DNA from: Cytobacillus depressus
GTDB taxonomy: Bacteria; Bacillota; Bacilli; Bacillales; Cytobacillaceae
Length of the DNA stretch: 64,000 nucleotides
Assembly: GCF_008923245.1 (NCBI RefSeq)
Contig: NZ_WBOS01000001.1
Coordinates: 310,001-374,000 of the forward strand
Direction of reading: 5' to 3'
Each line of letters opens with the position of its first letter. Position 1 is the stretch's first letter. The notes below the pieces were generated by a model, which was given only the letters and a program-made list of their open reading frames with translations, had not been told where the DNA came from and made no database searches. The position numbers were made by a program, and so were the translations under genes. This document shows positions 24,175-33,355 of the stretch, piece after piece.

Positions 24175-24561
24175 TCAAGTGGTAGGGGGGCCCATTTCTT
24201 CTAATAATATTTGGAGGAGATAATTTAACACGTAGTTCGACGAGACAACTAAATGATTAAATCTCGCTCGGCTTGTCTGCGGAAAAAAGGCTTGTACGGA
24301 TATTGTTTCAATATGTTCGTGAACAGAGTCGATCTGCTGGGAATATAAATTTTTTGGCTTATTTTGTATGACCCACTTACCCGCTTCTTTTTTCCACTGA
24401 TCATTAACCCCTTTTACCTCATCTGCAAACGGCTTCACTTCCAGGAAAAAATCACCGGCAACCCCTGTTTCTTTAGCCTCTGCAAATCTTTCGGTTATCA
24501 CATTAATATAATTTATTAGTTCCTTCGTTAATGTTGATAATTCTATATTACCCATTTTCAT
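24175..24561 (-). CDS. yppE: YppE family (DUF1798) protein
   Basis: A 128-residue, mostly helical cytoplasmic protein: TLTKELINYINVITERFAEA, ADEVKGVNDQWKKEAGKWV, and PQTSRARFNHLVVSSNYVLN. The family has a four-helix bundle fold and no known function. GGAG lies five bases before ATGAAAATG; either methionine could be used. Position between yppF and yppD agrees with B. subtilis. Confidence 0.86.
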   Translation of the reverse strand: MKMGNIELSTLTKELINYINVITERFAEAKETGVAGDFFLEVKPFADEVKGVNDQWKKEAGKWVIQNKPKNLYSQQIDSVHEHIETISVQAFFPQTSRARFNHLVVSSNYVLNYLLQILLEEMGPPTT

Positions 24562-24655
24562 TCCAGCTCCATTTCACTTGCTCTTAGCTTTTTAAGGCAA
24601 AAATAAAAGTAGCTTAGAATTCCAGCTACTAAATATCGATCTTATTTTAGTGTAA

Positions 24656-24928
24656 TTAAAACCCTAGTTCAAGCTTAATGCTTGTCGGTCGCTGAAATCT
24701 TTCTTTTTGTTCGTCAATCTGGCTATTTACATTTTGAAAAGCATTTTCAGTTTCTAGTAGATGAAGCTGGTTAGAGCATCTTGATAATTGGTCTGAATAA
24801 TCATCTTTCCATTGTTCTCGAATGTTAGCAAAGTTTGAATCAAGTACAGTTTCTAATTTCTCAAGCTGGTTGTGAATTTCTGACAGCATGTTAATTAGGT
24901 CCTCTTTTGCGTTCACTTTTTCATTCAT
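24656..24928 (-). CDS. YppD-position small coiled-coil protein
   Basis: A 90-residue charged helical protein (INMLSEIHNQLEKLETVLDS, then QLSRCSNQLHLLETENAFQ) with one cysteine. AGGGAGGG-like purines precede the ATG. It sits where yppD is found in B. subtilis, but similarity cannot be judged by eye. Function unknown. Confidence 0.72.
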   Translation of the reverse strand: MNEKVNAKEDLINMLSEIHNQLEKLETVLDSNFANIREQWKDDYSDQLSRCSNQLHLLETENAFQNVNSQIDEQKERFQRPTSIKLELGF

Positions 24929-25092
24929 TCTCTAAGCCCTCCCTCTAATTAGGAACCGAATTGTTAATCTTATGCTTTCTCTATTCGCTCTTCAATTTAA
25001 CATTCCTTCACCGTTGACAAAACTAGAAGTGTTTCGTCAAAGTAAGTAGTTTTTCTTATTCCCCTTTCCTTCCTTTCGACATTTTCTTTTTA

Positions 25093-25122
25093 GCATGGAA
25101 AAATAAAGTACGGTACAGACTA
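25093..25122 (+). promoter_or_regulatory. Sigma-G-like promoter of sspM
   Basis: GCATG, an 18-base spacer, then CAGACTA. This resembles the forespore sigma-G pattern GNATR-N18-CATNNTA with one -10 mismatch. It lies about 20 bases before the sspM start codon. Confidence 0.6.
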
Positions 25123-25142
25123 ATGAATGGAGGTGTGGACTG

Positions 25143-25250
25143 ATGACTAAAAATGCGAAACAAACGAAGAGTAAGCCTGCTGCACATGAAGAAACAAAAA
25201 CCGGGTACGGTAATAAAAAACTAGAAGGACCGAATCGGCCTTCGACATAA
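25143..25250 (+). CDS. sspM: Acid-soluble spore protein M
   Basis: A 35-residue lysine-rich peptide (MTKNAKQTKSKPAAHEETKT) ending KKLEGPNRPST, the diagnostic SspM C-terminus, at the SspM length (about 34 residues in B. subtilis). GGAGGTG lies seven bases before the ATG. A sigma-G-like promoter precedes it and a terminator follows. It is a minor small acid-soluble spore protein of the forespore core. A longer open frame on the opposite strand (25037-25258) is a shadow. Confidence 0.9.
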   Translation: MTKNAKQTKSKPAAHEETKTGYGNKKLEGPNRPST

Positions 25251-25260
25251 CCATTCAAAG

Positions 25261-25290
25261 TGGAAATCAGCTTGCTTGATTTCCATTTTT
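25261..25290 (+). terminator. Terminator of sspM
   Basis: TGGAAATCA / TGATTTCCA stem followed by TTTTTCG. Confidence 0.85.
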
Positions 25291-25300
25291 CGTATCTCGT

Positions 25301-26290
25301 TTATGTTGTTATCACTTCCAATATTTTTATGATTTTCCCAATTTGAACCTGCTTATTTAAATACCACTCTGTCATTTCAATTGGGTGAATATGATTTACG
25401 TTCTCTTCTAGCCATTTTTTCTTCAGGCGACGCGTTTTCGACCAGTCTTCCATTTTATAGCTGTGATGTTTAATGATTGGATATGTACACCGTAAAAAAG
25501 GAGTTGATCTCCTAAGATTATTCATTAAATAATATTCATAATCATATCGCGATCCTGTATGAGTAGTCCGAATCGCAAATTGGTAAAACTGTGGGAACAA
25601 TTCGTTTTTAAATAAAATATCCGCTAGCCTTTTCCCTAAATCAATTCTCTTTGATAGTGATTTAAATCCATTAGCACTTGCTCCATACAACTGACCTTCA
25701 CATGTTGGAAAAAGAACTGAACTGTAATGAAACCAATCTTGCAAAAAAAATTGAGGTGTTTGAAAGACATTTTTCCTAGAGACTGGATGCTTAATTACTG
25801 GCTTCTGAATGATGTTTTGTTCATTAATAATTTGAGAAATCATTAGCTTTTTTAAGTTTTTTCTTTCCCAAAAGCTCAGCCACTCCCTTTCCATAAATGT
25901 AGATACATGGAAATTACTTAATAAGTGAAACATTGGACGATTTATTTTCGTCGAATATTGATAGAGCAGCAATTGGGGAAAGGCATCTTGAAAAATAAGC
26001 CAGTTTGCTCGTTCATATGTTAAGAATAATTTCTTCCTTAGTTTTTCGTTTATTATTTTCGGATAATATTCACCTTCAAGATCACACATATTCCAACCAG
26101 CATTTCGGGACACCATGCTGGCGAGGAAGGACCAAATGATTTCTGGATTTTTGTTAAAAAAATCGAAATAAGCATCTGTTCGAGAAATATTATCGGCGTT
26201 ATATACATTTGTCTTATTTTTAATTTTTATGACCAATTCAAGCTCTTCCTTATTCAACTGTTCGAGTATATTTGTTTTCTTAAAAAACAT
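25301..26290 (-). CDS. yppC: YppC family (DUF2515) protein
   Basis: A 329-residue protein whose family is known only as DUF2515. Visible features are NADNISRTDAYFDFFNKNPE, WSFLASMVSRNAGWNMCDLE and AFPQLLLYQYSTKINRPMFH; no catalytic motif or signal peptide is seen. The ATG of MFFKKTN is chosen because GGAGG lies ten bases upstream. It is divergent from recU-ponA, as in B. subtilis. Confidence 0.84.
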   Translation of the reverse strand: MFFKKTNILEQLNKEELELVIKIKNKTNVYNADNISRTDAYFDFFNKNPEIIWSFLASMVSRNAGWNMCDLEGEYYPKIINEKLRKKLFLTYERANWLIFQDAFPQLLLYQYSTKINRPMFHLLSNFHVSTFMEREWLSFWERKNLKKLMISQIINEQNIIQKPVIKHPVSRKNVFQTPQFFLQDWFHYSSVLFPTCEGQLYGASANGFKSLSKRIDLGKRLADILFKNELFPQFYQFAIRTTHTGSRYDYEYYLMNNLRRSTPFLRCTYPIIKHHSYKMEDWSKTRRLKKKWLEENVNHIHPIEMTEWYLNKQVQIGKIIKILEVITT

Positions 26291-26404
26291 CTTGGTTCTG
26301 CCTCCAAAAGACATATTGCTTAACATTTGCAAATCGGTGCTTTTTATTCAACCAAAGAACACGCAGATTTGTTATGATAGGTAATAGCTTGTGAGGTGAG
26401 ATTC

Positions 26405-27016
26405 ATGAAGTTCCATTATCCAAACGGCAAAAAGTATATTCCAGCTAAGCGGGAAACTGTTCGTACGAAGCAGGAAAAAAAGTGGTCTTACAGCAACCGC
26501 GGGATGACTTTGGAGGAAGATATCAATGAGACGAATGAGTATTATTTAACAAATGGAATTGCTTCCATTCATAAAAAGCCGACACCTGTTCAAATTGTTC
26601 AGGTTGATTATCCGAAAAGAAGTGCCGCTGTCATTAAAGAAGCCTATTTTAAACAGGCATCAACAACCGACTATAACGGGATATACAAAGGTAGATATAT
26701 TGACTTTGAAGCAAAGGAGACGCAAAATCTTACATCATTTCCATTAAAAAATTTCCATGATCATCAAATAAAGCATATGGAGACAATTCTTCATCATGAT
26801 GGAATATGCTTTGTGCTATTGCGGTTTTCAGCTTCAGAGGAAATATTCCTTCTTGAAGCCAAGCATTTACTTATGTTTTGGAAGAGGATGATCGATGGCG
26901 GAAGAAAGTCAATTTCAAAGGAAGAGATTGAAAATCACGGGCATTCAATCCCCTTAGGATATAACCCCAGAATTGACTATATTAATAAAATCGATTATCT
27001 TTATTACCTTGAATGA
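26405..27016 (+). CDS. recU: Holliday junction resolvase RecU
   Basis: A 203-residue RecU nuclease: [17 protein letters not shown] near the N-terminus, the stalk and catalytic region [13 protein letters not shown] with the acidic-lysine active site (D-E-K), and the C-terminal [13 protein letters not shown]. It resolves four-way junctions during recombination and works with RuvAB. The start chosen is the ATG at 26405, with GAGGTGAGATTC before it. It forms an operon with ponA about 95 bases downstream. A family-B end fragment begins at its stop codon. Confidence 0.96.
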   Translation: MKFHYPNGKKYIPAKRETVRTKQEKKWSYSNRGMTLEEDINETNEYYLTNGIASIHKKPTPVQIVQVDYPKRSAAVIKEAYFKQASTTDYNGIYKGRYIDFEAKETQNLTSFPLKNFHDHQIKHMETILHHDGICFVLLRFSASEEIFLLEAKHLLMFWKRMIDGGRKSISKEEIENHGHSIPLGYNPRIDYINKIDYLYYLE

Positions 27017-27045
27017 AATGCGGAAGCGCCTTGATCAGGGGCTAC
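27017..27045 (-). repeat. Family B repeat remnant at the recU stop codon
   Basis: AATGCGGAAGCGCCTTGATC is the reverse complement of the right end of copy B1. It begins right after the TGA of recU. The rest of the element is missing. Confidence 0.6.
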
Positions 27046-27110
27046 AAGCATAAGGCAGACCAGCGATTTTACTTTATAACTCTTCTTATCGTCAGAAAGG
27101 ATGAACATAA

Positions 27111-29726
27111 ATGACAGAAAAATACCAATCAAGAGAGGAGCGCCGAAGACAGCAAGCTGCAAAGCAAGACAAAAAAAGCAAGAAGCCATCTAAAGGGATT
27201 TTTAAACGGATCTTCTTCATTTTAATTGGTCTTGGAATTATAGGCATGCTTGCCGGTGCTGGCACCTTTGCCTATATGGTAAAGGATGCACCTAAACTGG
27301 ATGAAAAGCAATTAAGGGATCCAATCCCTTCAAAAATATTAGATAAAGACAATAATCTGATAACTGAAATTGGCTCTGAGCGGCGGGAATACGTTGAGTA
27401 TCAGGATATTCCAAAGCTAGTCGAAAACGCCTTCCTTGCAACGGAGGATGTTCGTTTTTACAAGCATCATGGTATGGACCTTAAGCGTTTAGGTGGGGCT
27501 ATTCTAGCAAACTTTACACGCGGATTCGGTTCTGAAGGAGCTAGTACGATTACACAGCAAGTAGTAAAAAATTCCTTCCTTAACAATAACAAAACAATTA
27601 GCAGAAAAGCTCAAGAAGCATGGCTCGCCTTTCAGCTTGAGCGTAAATATACAAAGCAAGAGATTTTTGAGATGTATGTGAATAAAATTTGGATGGAAAA
27701 TCGCAGTCATGGGGTTTTAACTGCATCCCAAACATATTTTGGGAAAAACCTTGATGAACTGACTCTTCCTGAAGCCGCAATGCTTGCAGGAATGCCGCAA
27801 AGTCCGGCTAATTATAATCCTTTCAAGCATCCGGATCGTGCTGAAAAGAGACGGAATATCGTTCTCTCCTTAATGCATCAGCATGGATTTATATCAAAAG
27901 AGGAAATGGAAGCAGCGCAAAAGGTTTCTGTTGAATCCAGTCTTTTACCTGAAGATAAGCGTAAGCACAACGATGCACCTTATGATTCCTTTGTTGACAT
28001 TGTCATTGATGAAGTGCATAAAAAATATCCGGATCTTGATCTATCGTCAGACGGTTTAACAATTTATACAACTTTAGATACGAAAGCCCAAGATTATATG
28101 GAAAAAATGTTAAATACGAATGAGATTGTTCAATTTCCAGATGATGCCTTCCAGGCAGGGATTACCCTCCTTGATACGAAGACTGGGGAAATTAGAGCGA
28201 TTGGCGGCGGTAGAAATCTTACTGTTAAACGGGGCTTTAACTTTGCACAGGATACGAGAAGACAAGCTGGTTCCACCTTTAAGCCAATCATGGATTACGG
28301 TCCAGCCATTGAGTATTTAAAGTGGGGTACGTATTATACGCTTGATGATAAACCGTACACATACTCTAACGGTGCTAAAATTAATAACTGGGATCGTAGG
28401 CATATGGGACTCATGTCCATGCGTGAAGCGCTAGCACGCTCTAGAAACATTCCGGCTCTGCAAGCCCTACAGCAAGTTGGCCCAGAAAATGCGAAACAAT
28501 TTGCTAATAACCTAGGTTTTCAAATAAAAGATGTGTTAGAATCCTATTCTATTGGTGCATACGAGGTTTCGCCTATGCAAATGGCTGGAGCTTATAGTGC
28601 ATTTGGAAATAACGGGATTTATACAGAGCCTTATGCCGTTAAAGCGATCGGCATGCGCGACGGTTCCAAGATTGATGTGACACCTGATTCTAAGCCAGTG
28701 ATGAAAGATTATACAGCATTCATGATTACAGATATGCTAAAAAGTGTTATGAAAGATTCATACGGAACTGGAAAATTAGCCAATATTCCTAATCTGCATG
28801 TTGTTGGAAAAACGGGGACGACAAATTATACTGCCGATGAACTTCAGAAGTGGGATGTTCAATCTGGCGGTATACCAGATGCATGGTTTACCGGATATAC
28901 AACAAACTATACTGCAGCTGTCTGGACAGGATATAAAGATCGTAGAAACTCAATTGCACCGAAGGATCAAAAGCTTGCCCAGCTCCTTTTCAAAAATTTA
29001 ATGGAGCATGTTTCTCAAGGTGATAATACACCTGACTTCCCTGTTCCAAATAGTGTCGAAAAGATTGCGATTGAAAAAGGCTCCAAGCCGGCAAAGCTAG
29101 CGAGCCACTTTACACCGAAAGATCAAATCATTTATGAATATGCAATTAAGGGCAATGCCCCTACTGAGGTTTCTGAGAAATACGATAAACTTGCATCACC
29201 TACAAACTTAAACGCTAATTATGATGAAAATGCAAATGAAATTACTTTAACATGGGATTATCCTGATAATATGGAAAATGTTCAATACGAAGTTTCAGTA
29301 TCCATTAATGATGGTGGTGATCAGCCATTACAGGTAGTTTCTGATAAAGGAATAAGAATTGCTAACCCTGTTCCTGGGGGCATTTATCAATTTAAAGTAA
29401 CAGCGATAAAAGATGGTCAAAGAAGTGATGCAGCCACAGTTCGAGTGGAAATACCAGCTCCTGAGATCGATAAGGGCATTGATGAAGAAAACCCTTGGGT
29501 TCCTGGTGGCCCTGGAGATTCTGACAATGAAAATCCTGGGGATACTGAAAACGGAAATGGCCAAGGTAATGGCCAAGGTAATGGCCAAGGTAATGGGCAC
29601 GGTAATGGGCACGGTCAAGGCAACGATCATGGTCAGGGAAATGGCAATGGTAACGGTGATGGTGAACCTGGTTCCGAACCGACTAACCCACCTATTGTCA
29701 ATCCACCAGGTACTGATGGGCAATAG
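27111..29726 (+). CDS. ponA: Penicillin-binding protein 1A/1B (bifunctional)
   Basis: An 871-residue class A PBP. It has a basic cytoplasmic tail and one membrane helix (about 35-57). The glycosyltransferase-51 domain contains EDVRFYKHHG (from about 111) and GASTITQQVVKN. The transpeptidase domain has STFK (Ser about 386), SRN (about 444) and KTGTT (about 566). A fibronectin-III-like domain follows (from about 695), then a tail rich in Asn-Gly-Gln-His (about 810-855). It synthesises and cross-links peptidoglycan and is a partner of GpsB. GAAAGG precedes the ATG. It is co-directional with recU, and a terminator follows. Confidence 0.96.
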   Translation: MTEKYQSREERRRQQAAKQDKKSKKPSKGIFKRIFFILIGLGIIGMLAGAGTFAYMVKDAPKLDEKQLRDPIPSKILDKDNNLITEIGSERREYVEYQDIPKLVENAFLATEDVRFYKHHGMDLKRLGGAILANFTRGFGSEGASTITQQVVKNSFLNNNKTISRKAQEAWLAFQLERKYTKQEIFEMYVNKIWMENRSHGVLTASQTYFGKNLDELTLPEAAMLAGMPQSPANYNPFKHPDRAEKRRNIVLSLMHQHGFISKEEMEAAQKVSVESSLLPEDKRKHNDAPYDSFVDIVIDEVHKKYPDLDLSSDGLTIYTTLDTKAQDYMEKMLNTNEIVQFPDDAFQAGITLLDTKTGEIRAIGGGRNLTVKRGFNFAQDTRRQAGSTFKPIMDYGPAIEYLKWGTYYTLDDKPYTYSNGAKINNWDRRHMGLMSMREALARSRNIPALQALQQVGPENAKQFANNLGFQIKDVLESYSIGAYEVSPMQMAGAYSAFGNNGIYTEPYAVKAIGMRDGSKIDVTPDSKPVMKDYTAFMITDMLKSVMKDSYGTGKLANIPNLHVVGKTGTTNYTADELQKWDVQSGGIPDAWFTGYTTNYTAAVWTGYKDRRNSIAPKDQKLAQLLFKNLMEHVSQGDNTPDFPVPNSVEKIAIEKGSKPAKLASHFTPKDQIIYEYAIKGNAPTEVSEKYDKLASPTNLNANYDENANEITLTWDYPDNMENVQYEVSVSINDGGDQPLQVVSDKGIRIANPVPGGIYQFKVTAIKDGQRSDAATVRVEIPAPEIDKGIDEENPWVPGGPGDSDNENPGDTENGNGQGNGQGNGQGNGHGNGHGQGNDHGQGNGNGNGDGEPGSEPTNPPIVNPPGTDGQ

Positions 29727-29736
29727 AAATGTATGC

Positions 29737-29777
29737 AAAAAAAAGGCGTCCTAAGCTTTATGCTTAGACGCCTTTTT
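29737..29777. terminator. Bidirectional terminator between ponA and ypoC
   Basis: AAAAAGGCGTC..AAGC / GCTT..GACGCCTTTTT hairpin. Its right arm lies inside the last codons of ypoC (KKASKHKA), so the coding end and the terminator share sequence. Confidence 0.85.
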
Positions 29778-30278
29778 GATTGCCAATTCCTTTACATATT
29801 GTTTATTTGTCTCAACCATAAGTTCTACTAATTGTTTATAAGATTGAAATAATGTTGGTCTTTTCATAATGAATTGCAGCCGCTCTGACAAGTTGATTGG
29901 CTGTATTTTTAATTGCTGGAATGCATGATCATTTGAAAGAGTGACTGGAAGACCATTAGCCCAATAAACATATTGAAGAAATAAGCAAATTCCTCTTTTC
30001 ATTGGTACCAATACTTTAGCTTGTTCTTTATTCTTATAATAGTTTTCGATCGTGATTTTTAATAATTGCCATTCATTTATTACTGCTAATAAGCTTTGAT
30101 CTTGAATTTCCCACGGTTTAACCGCTTCTACACGCGAAAAAAAAGCTGCCTCATAAAGAAAAGGATGAGAGACATTTAAATCTATCAGCTCATCCCTCTT
30201 AACGATAATATGTTCATTAGAAAAGAAAAACGGGTTCTTTAATTCATTGGGTACCGGAATCACGACTTGCCCGCTCAT
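29751..30278 (-). CDS. ypoC: YpoC family protein
   Basis: A 175-residue helical protein of unknown function: IPVPNELKNPFFFSNEHI, VEAVKPWEIQDQSLL, FLQYVYWANGLPV, and a basic C-terminus. Its ATG overlaps the nth stop by four bases, so translation is coupled. The nth-ypoC order is the same in B. subtilis. Confidence 0.88.
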   Translation of the reverse strand: MSGQVVIPVPNELKNPFFFSNEHIIVKRDELIDLNVSHPFLYEAAFFSRVEAVKPWEIQDQSLLAVINEWQLLKITIENYYKNKEQAKVLVPMKRGICLFLQYVYWANGLPVTLSNDHAFQQLKIQPINLSERLQFIMKRPTLFQSYKQLVELMVETNKQYVKELAIKKASKHKA

Positions 30279-30931
30279 TCTTCTATCTTCCTCTTCATGC
30301 GTTTTTTCCCTTCACGGCAAATATCAAGTAATGGACATGTCTCACATTGCGGATTTTGCGCTTTACAATGATATCTACCGAAGAAAATCATTCGATGATG
30401 GGTAACGGACCATTCATCCATCGGAACCTTTCTCATTAACGTTTTTTCAACTTCTAATACGGAGTCTTTCCAACGGCATATGCCTAATCGTTTACTGACA
30501 CGCTCAACATGTGTATCAACCGCGATAGCTGGAACATCATATGCAACGGACACGACAACATTGGCCGTTTTTCGGCCGACTCCAGGCAATTTTGTTAGTT
30601 CATCACGATCACGGGGAACTTTTCCATCATACTCTTCTATTAGTAATTGACATAATTTTTGAATGTTTTTTGCTTTATTTCTATAAAGTCCAATGGAGCG
30701 AATATCATTTTGCAGTTCTTCTAATGAAACATTTAAATAATCTTGTGGATTTTTATACTTTTGAAATAAGTTTGCCGTTACTTTGTTTACTAGAACATCT
30801 GTACATTGTGCAGAAAGCGCGACAGCAATGACAAGTTCAAACGGATTAGAATGATTTAATTCACAATGGGCATCTGGAAACATTTCACCCATTTTATCAA
30901 GACAAAATCTAATTTGACTGTTATTCAACAA
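30275..30931 (-). CDS. nth: Endonuclease III
   Basis: A 218-residue base-excision repair glycosylase/AP lyase. It has the helix-hairpin-helix with catalytic lysine (LPGVGRKTANVVV), the catalytic aspartate in AVDTHVERVSKRLG, and a 4Fe-4S cluster C-x6-C-x2-C-x5-C (CKAQNPQCETCPLLDIC). It removes oxidised pyrimidines. The start is one of two adjacent TTG codons behind GGTG. It is probably co-transcribed with dnaD and ypoC. Confidence 0.96.
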   Translation of the reverse strand: MLNNSQIRFCLDKMGEMFPDAHCELNHSNPFELVIAVALSAQCTDVLVNKVTANLFQKYKNPQDYLNVSLEELQNDIRSIGLYRNKAKNIQKLCQLLIEEYDGKVPRDRDELTKLPGVGRKTANVVVSVAYDVPAIAVDTHVERVSKRLGICRWKDSVLEVEKTLMRKVPMDEWSVTHHRMIFFGRYHCKAQNPQCETCPLLDICREGKKRMKRKIEE

Positions 30932-30962
30932 CTTTCTTCACCACTTATTATATATTAAAAAA

Positions 30963-31673
30963 TTATTGCTCTAACCAATTGTAAAACGGAATGGACTTTG
31001 TTTGCTGTACTTGGCTTTCATTTGGCTTCAGCCTTTGCTGCTGTTGGTTTTGCCTAAATTTCTTTCCATAGCTTTTTGCTTGTTCAATCGTTTTAATTCC
31101 ATTTTTCTTCCACTCGAACAATATTCGATCGATATAGCGAAAATTTAATTTCCCGGAAATAACGGATTCTCTTAATGCAGCTTTAATAATATGGGGATCA
31201 TGATGATCGTCATCCATCCATAAGGCAAGCGTTTCACATTCAAATGGAGATAATGGCCGTCCGAACTCTTGTTCAAAGCATGTATATAAATCAGTTTCAC
31301 TCTGCCCGTTCACTCTAGCTGCTTCTTGCTTTTCTTTAAGAAGAAAATAATCGATGAGCTTTTCCCATAAAGGTTCGAGATGATATTGTTCATAGCGTAT
31401 TCCATCTGTAGAGTAGCTATCTTTAATCTCGATATAGCCTTTCTGGATTAATCTTCTGAGTATTGCCGTACATTCTGAAACGGAGATCGTCATGCTAGAA
31501 GATAATTGAACTGGAGTAGGAAATGCATTCCCCTTTTCAATGAAGGAGATGACATGCAGGATTAATACTAGTTCATGTTCATTTAAATTCATTTCTTTGT
31601 AGTTAGATAATAAAACCCCAGGGATTGTAATATTTCCTTCCTGGAGCCACTTCAACATACTTGTTTTGGACAT
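30963..31673 (-). CDS. dnaD: Replication initiation/restart protein DnaD
   Basis: A 236-residue primosomal protein. An N-terminal winged-helix DDBH1 domain (TSMLKWLQEGNITIPGVLLS, then NEHELVLILHV) is followed by the DDBH2 domain (FGRPLSPFECETLALWMDD, KAALRESVISGKLNFRYIDR, ILFEWKKNGI). The C-terminus is Gln-rich. It remodels DNA at oriC and recruits DnaB in B. subtilis. The ATG of MSKTSM is chosen, eight bases after GGAGG; an upstream ATG overlaps that site. Confidence 0.94.
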   Translation of the reverse strand: MSKTSMLKWLQEGNITIPGVLLSNYKEMNLNEHELVLILHVISFIEKGNAFPTPVQLSSSMTISVSECTAILRRLIQKGYIEIKDSYSTDGIRYEQYHLEPLWEKLIDYFLLKEKQEAARVNGQSETDLYTCFEQEFGRPLSPFECETLALWMDDDHHDPHIIKAALRESVISGKLNFRYIDRILFEWKKNGIKTIEQAKSYGKKFRQNQQQQRLKPNESQVQQTKSIPFYNWLEQ

Positions 31674-31789
31674 TCCTGACACCTCCATATAAGTATATCA
31701 TGAACAAAGACCTTGTTGTTAGGAGAATAAACAGGTAACTTTTCCTGGCTCATTTAATTGACATTGAATCTTGCTTGTTAATTAATAGA

Positions 31790-31816
31790 GGAATCGTCTT
31801 TTGAACGATTCCTCTG
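31790..31816. terminator. Hairpin between asnS and dnaD
   Basis: GAGGAATCGT / ACGATTCCTC stem with a short loop lies about 130 bases after asnS. The T-run is poor on both sides, so termination is only likely. The rest of the roughly 270-base gap shows no clear feature. Confidence 0.55.
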
Positions 31817-31941
31817 TATACCTATATTTTTTACAAATGGCGTTTTCATAACTTCGTTGCTATTTAATCGAAAGTAGCGCGGTTGATTACCGCTTCAATC
31901 AACAACAAAAAATGTTTTAAATAATACAAAAATCGCTTTTC

Positions 31942-33237
31942 TTATGGATAAAGTCGATTTATTAGACGTGGGAATGGGATCGTTTCACGAACATGCTCTA
32001 CACCGCTAATCCAAGCTACTGTTCTTTCTAGGCCAAGTCCGAAGCCGGAATGTGGGACTGAACCATATTTACGCAGCTCTAAGTACCATTTGTATGTGTC
32101 CAAATCTAAATTATTCTCTTCAATACGCTGCTTCATAAGTTCATAATCATGAATCCGTTCTGAGCCGCCAATAATTTCTCCATAACCTTCAGGAGCAATT
32201 AAGTCTGCGCAAAGGACAACTTCTTCCCTGTTCGGATCTGGCTGCATGTAAAATGCTTTAAGAGAAGTTGGATAATGTGTAATGAAAACTGGTTTGTCAT
32301 AGCTTTCAGCAATCGCTGTTTCATGCGGAGCACCGAGATCATCTCCCCACTGAACATCGTCAAATCCCTTCTCATGCAAAAACTTAATTGCTTCATCATA
32401 AGTAATGCGAGGGAATGGTGCTTTAATTTGCTCTAATTTAGACGTATCACGGCCTAATGTTTTCAATTCCAATTCGCAATTTTTGAGAACAGATTGAACA
32501 ATATGAGATACATATTCCTCTTGAACCTTTAAGTTATCTTCATGGTCATAAAAAGCCATCTCAGGCTCAATCATCCAGAACTCAATTAAGTGGCGGCGAG
32601 TTTTAGACTTTTCTGCACGGAATGTCGGGCCGAATGAAAACACTTTTCCAAGAGCCATTGCAGCAGCTTCCAAATGCAACTGTCCACTTTGTGATAAATA
32701 GGCATCTTCATCGAAATATTTAGTAGCAAATAATTCTGATCCGCCCTCAGCCGAGCTTCCTGTTAAAATTGGAGGATCCACTTTGACGAATCCTTGCTCG
32801 TTAAAGAATTCATAAGTTGCCCGAATAATCTCATTTCTAATTTTCATAATCGCATGCTGGCGGCGAGAGCGCAACCATAAATGGCGATGATCCATTAGAA
32901 ATTCAGTTCCGTGCTCTTTCGGTGTAATTGGATAATCAACCGCTGCTTGAATCACTTCAATTCCAGTAACAAGCATTTCATATCCAAATGGGGAGCGCTC
33001 ATCTTTTTGAATTTTTCCCGTTATGTAAACAGATGATTCTTGGGTTACAGCTTTTGCCGCTTGGAAAACTTCTTCCGGAACATCTGACTTAACGACTACG
33101 CCTTGAATAAAGCCTGTCCCATCACGAAGCTGAAGGAAAGCAATCTTTCCGCTTGAACGTTTATTCGCGACCCAAGCACCAATTTTCACTTCTTGATCAA
33201 CATATTTGTATACTTCAGAAATCGTTGTTTTTAACAA
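31942..33237 (-). CDS. asnS: Asparaginyl-tRNA synthetase
   Basis: A 431-residue class IIb aminoacyl-tRNA synthetase. An N-terminal OB-fold anticodon-binding domain ([20 protein letters not shown]) precedes the catalytic core with motif 2 ([19 protein letters not shown]) and motif 3 ([12 protein letters not shown]). It charges tRNA-Asn. The start is TTG, preceded by GGAGGG and a 7-base spacer. No T-box leader is visible upstream; aspB lies directly before it. Confidence 0.96.
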   Translation of the reverse strand: MLKTTISEVYKYVDQEVKIGAWVANKRSSGKIAFLQLRDGTGFIQGVVVKSDVPEEVFQAAKAVTQESSVYITGKIQKDERSPFGYEMLVTGIEVIQAAVDYPITPKEHGTEFLMDHRHLWLRSRRQHAIMKIRNEIIRATYEFFNEQGFVKVDPPILTGSSAEGGSELFATKYFDEDAYLSQSGQLHLEAAAMALGKVFSFGPTFRAEKSKTRRHLIEFWMIEPEMAFYDHEDNLKVQEEYVSHIVQSVLKNCELELKTLGRDTSKLEQIKAPFPRITYDEAIKFLHEKGFDDVQWGDDLGAPHETAIAESYDKPVFITHYPTSLKAFYMQPDPNREEVVLCADLIAPEGYGEIIGGSERIHDYELMKQRIEENNLDLDTYKWYLELRKYGSVPHSGFGLGLERTVAWISGVEHVRETIPFPRLINRLYP

Positions 33238-33317
33238 TTAAATTCCCTCCAAAAACTAACAAATCACTTTTGCATCTTATATATTATACCTTTTTATACA
33301 AGAGACAAGCAACACCG

Positions 33318-33351
33318 AAAAGCGGCAGCTGATCTCTTCAGTTGCCGCTTT
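33318..33351 (-). terminator. Terminator after aspB
   Basis: AAAGCGGCA / TTGCCGCTTT stem with a loop of about 14 bases lies between aspB and asnS. On the minus strand a short T-stretch follows. Read-through into asnS is possible. Confidence 0.65.
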
Positions 33352-33355
33352 CATA

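Noticed and set aside
25037-25258. 73-codon open frame on the minus strand
   Set aside because: It is antisense to sspM, which has a ribosome binding site, a sigma-G-like promoter, a terminator and the diagnostic C-terminus; the minus frame has none of these.
31674-31941. A riboswitch or RNA gene between asnS and dnaD
   Set aside because: Only one hairpin with a weak T-run is visible; nothing else suggests a structured RNA.
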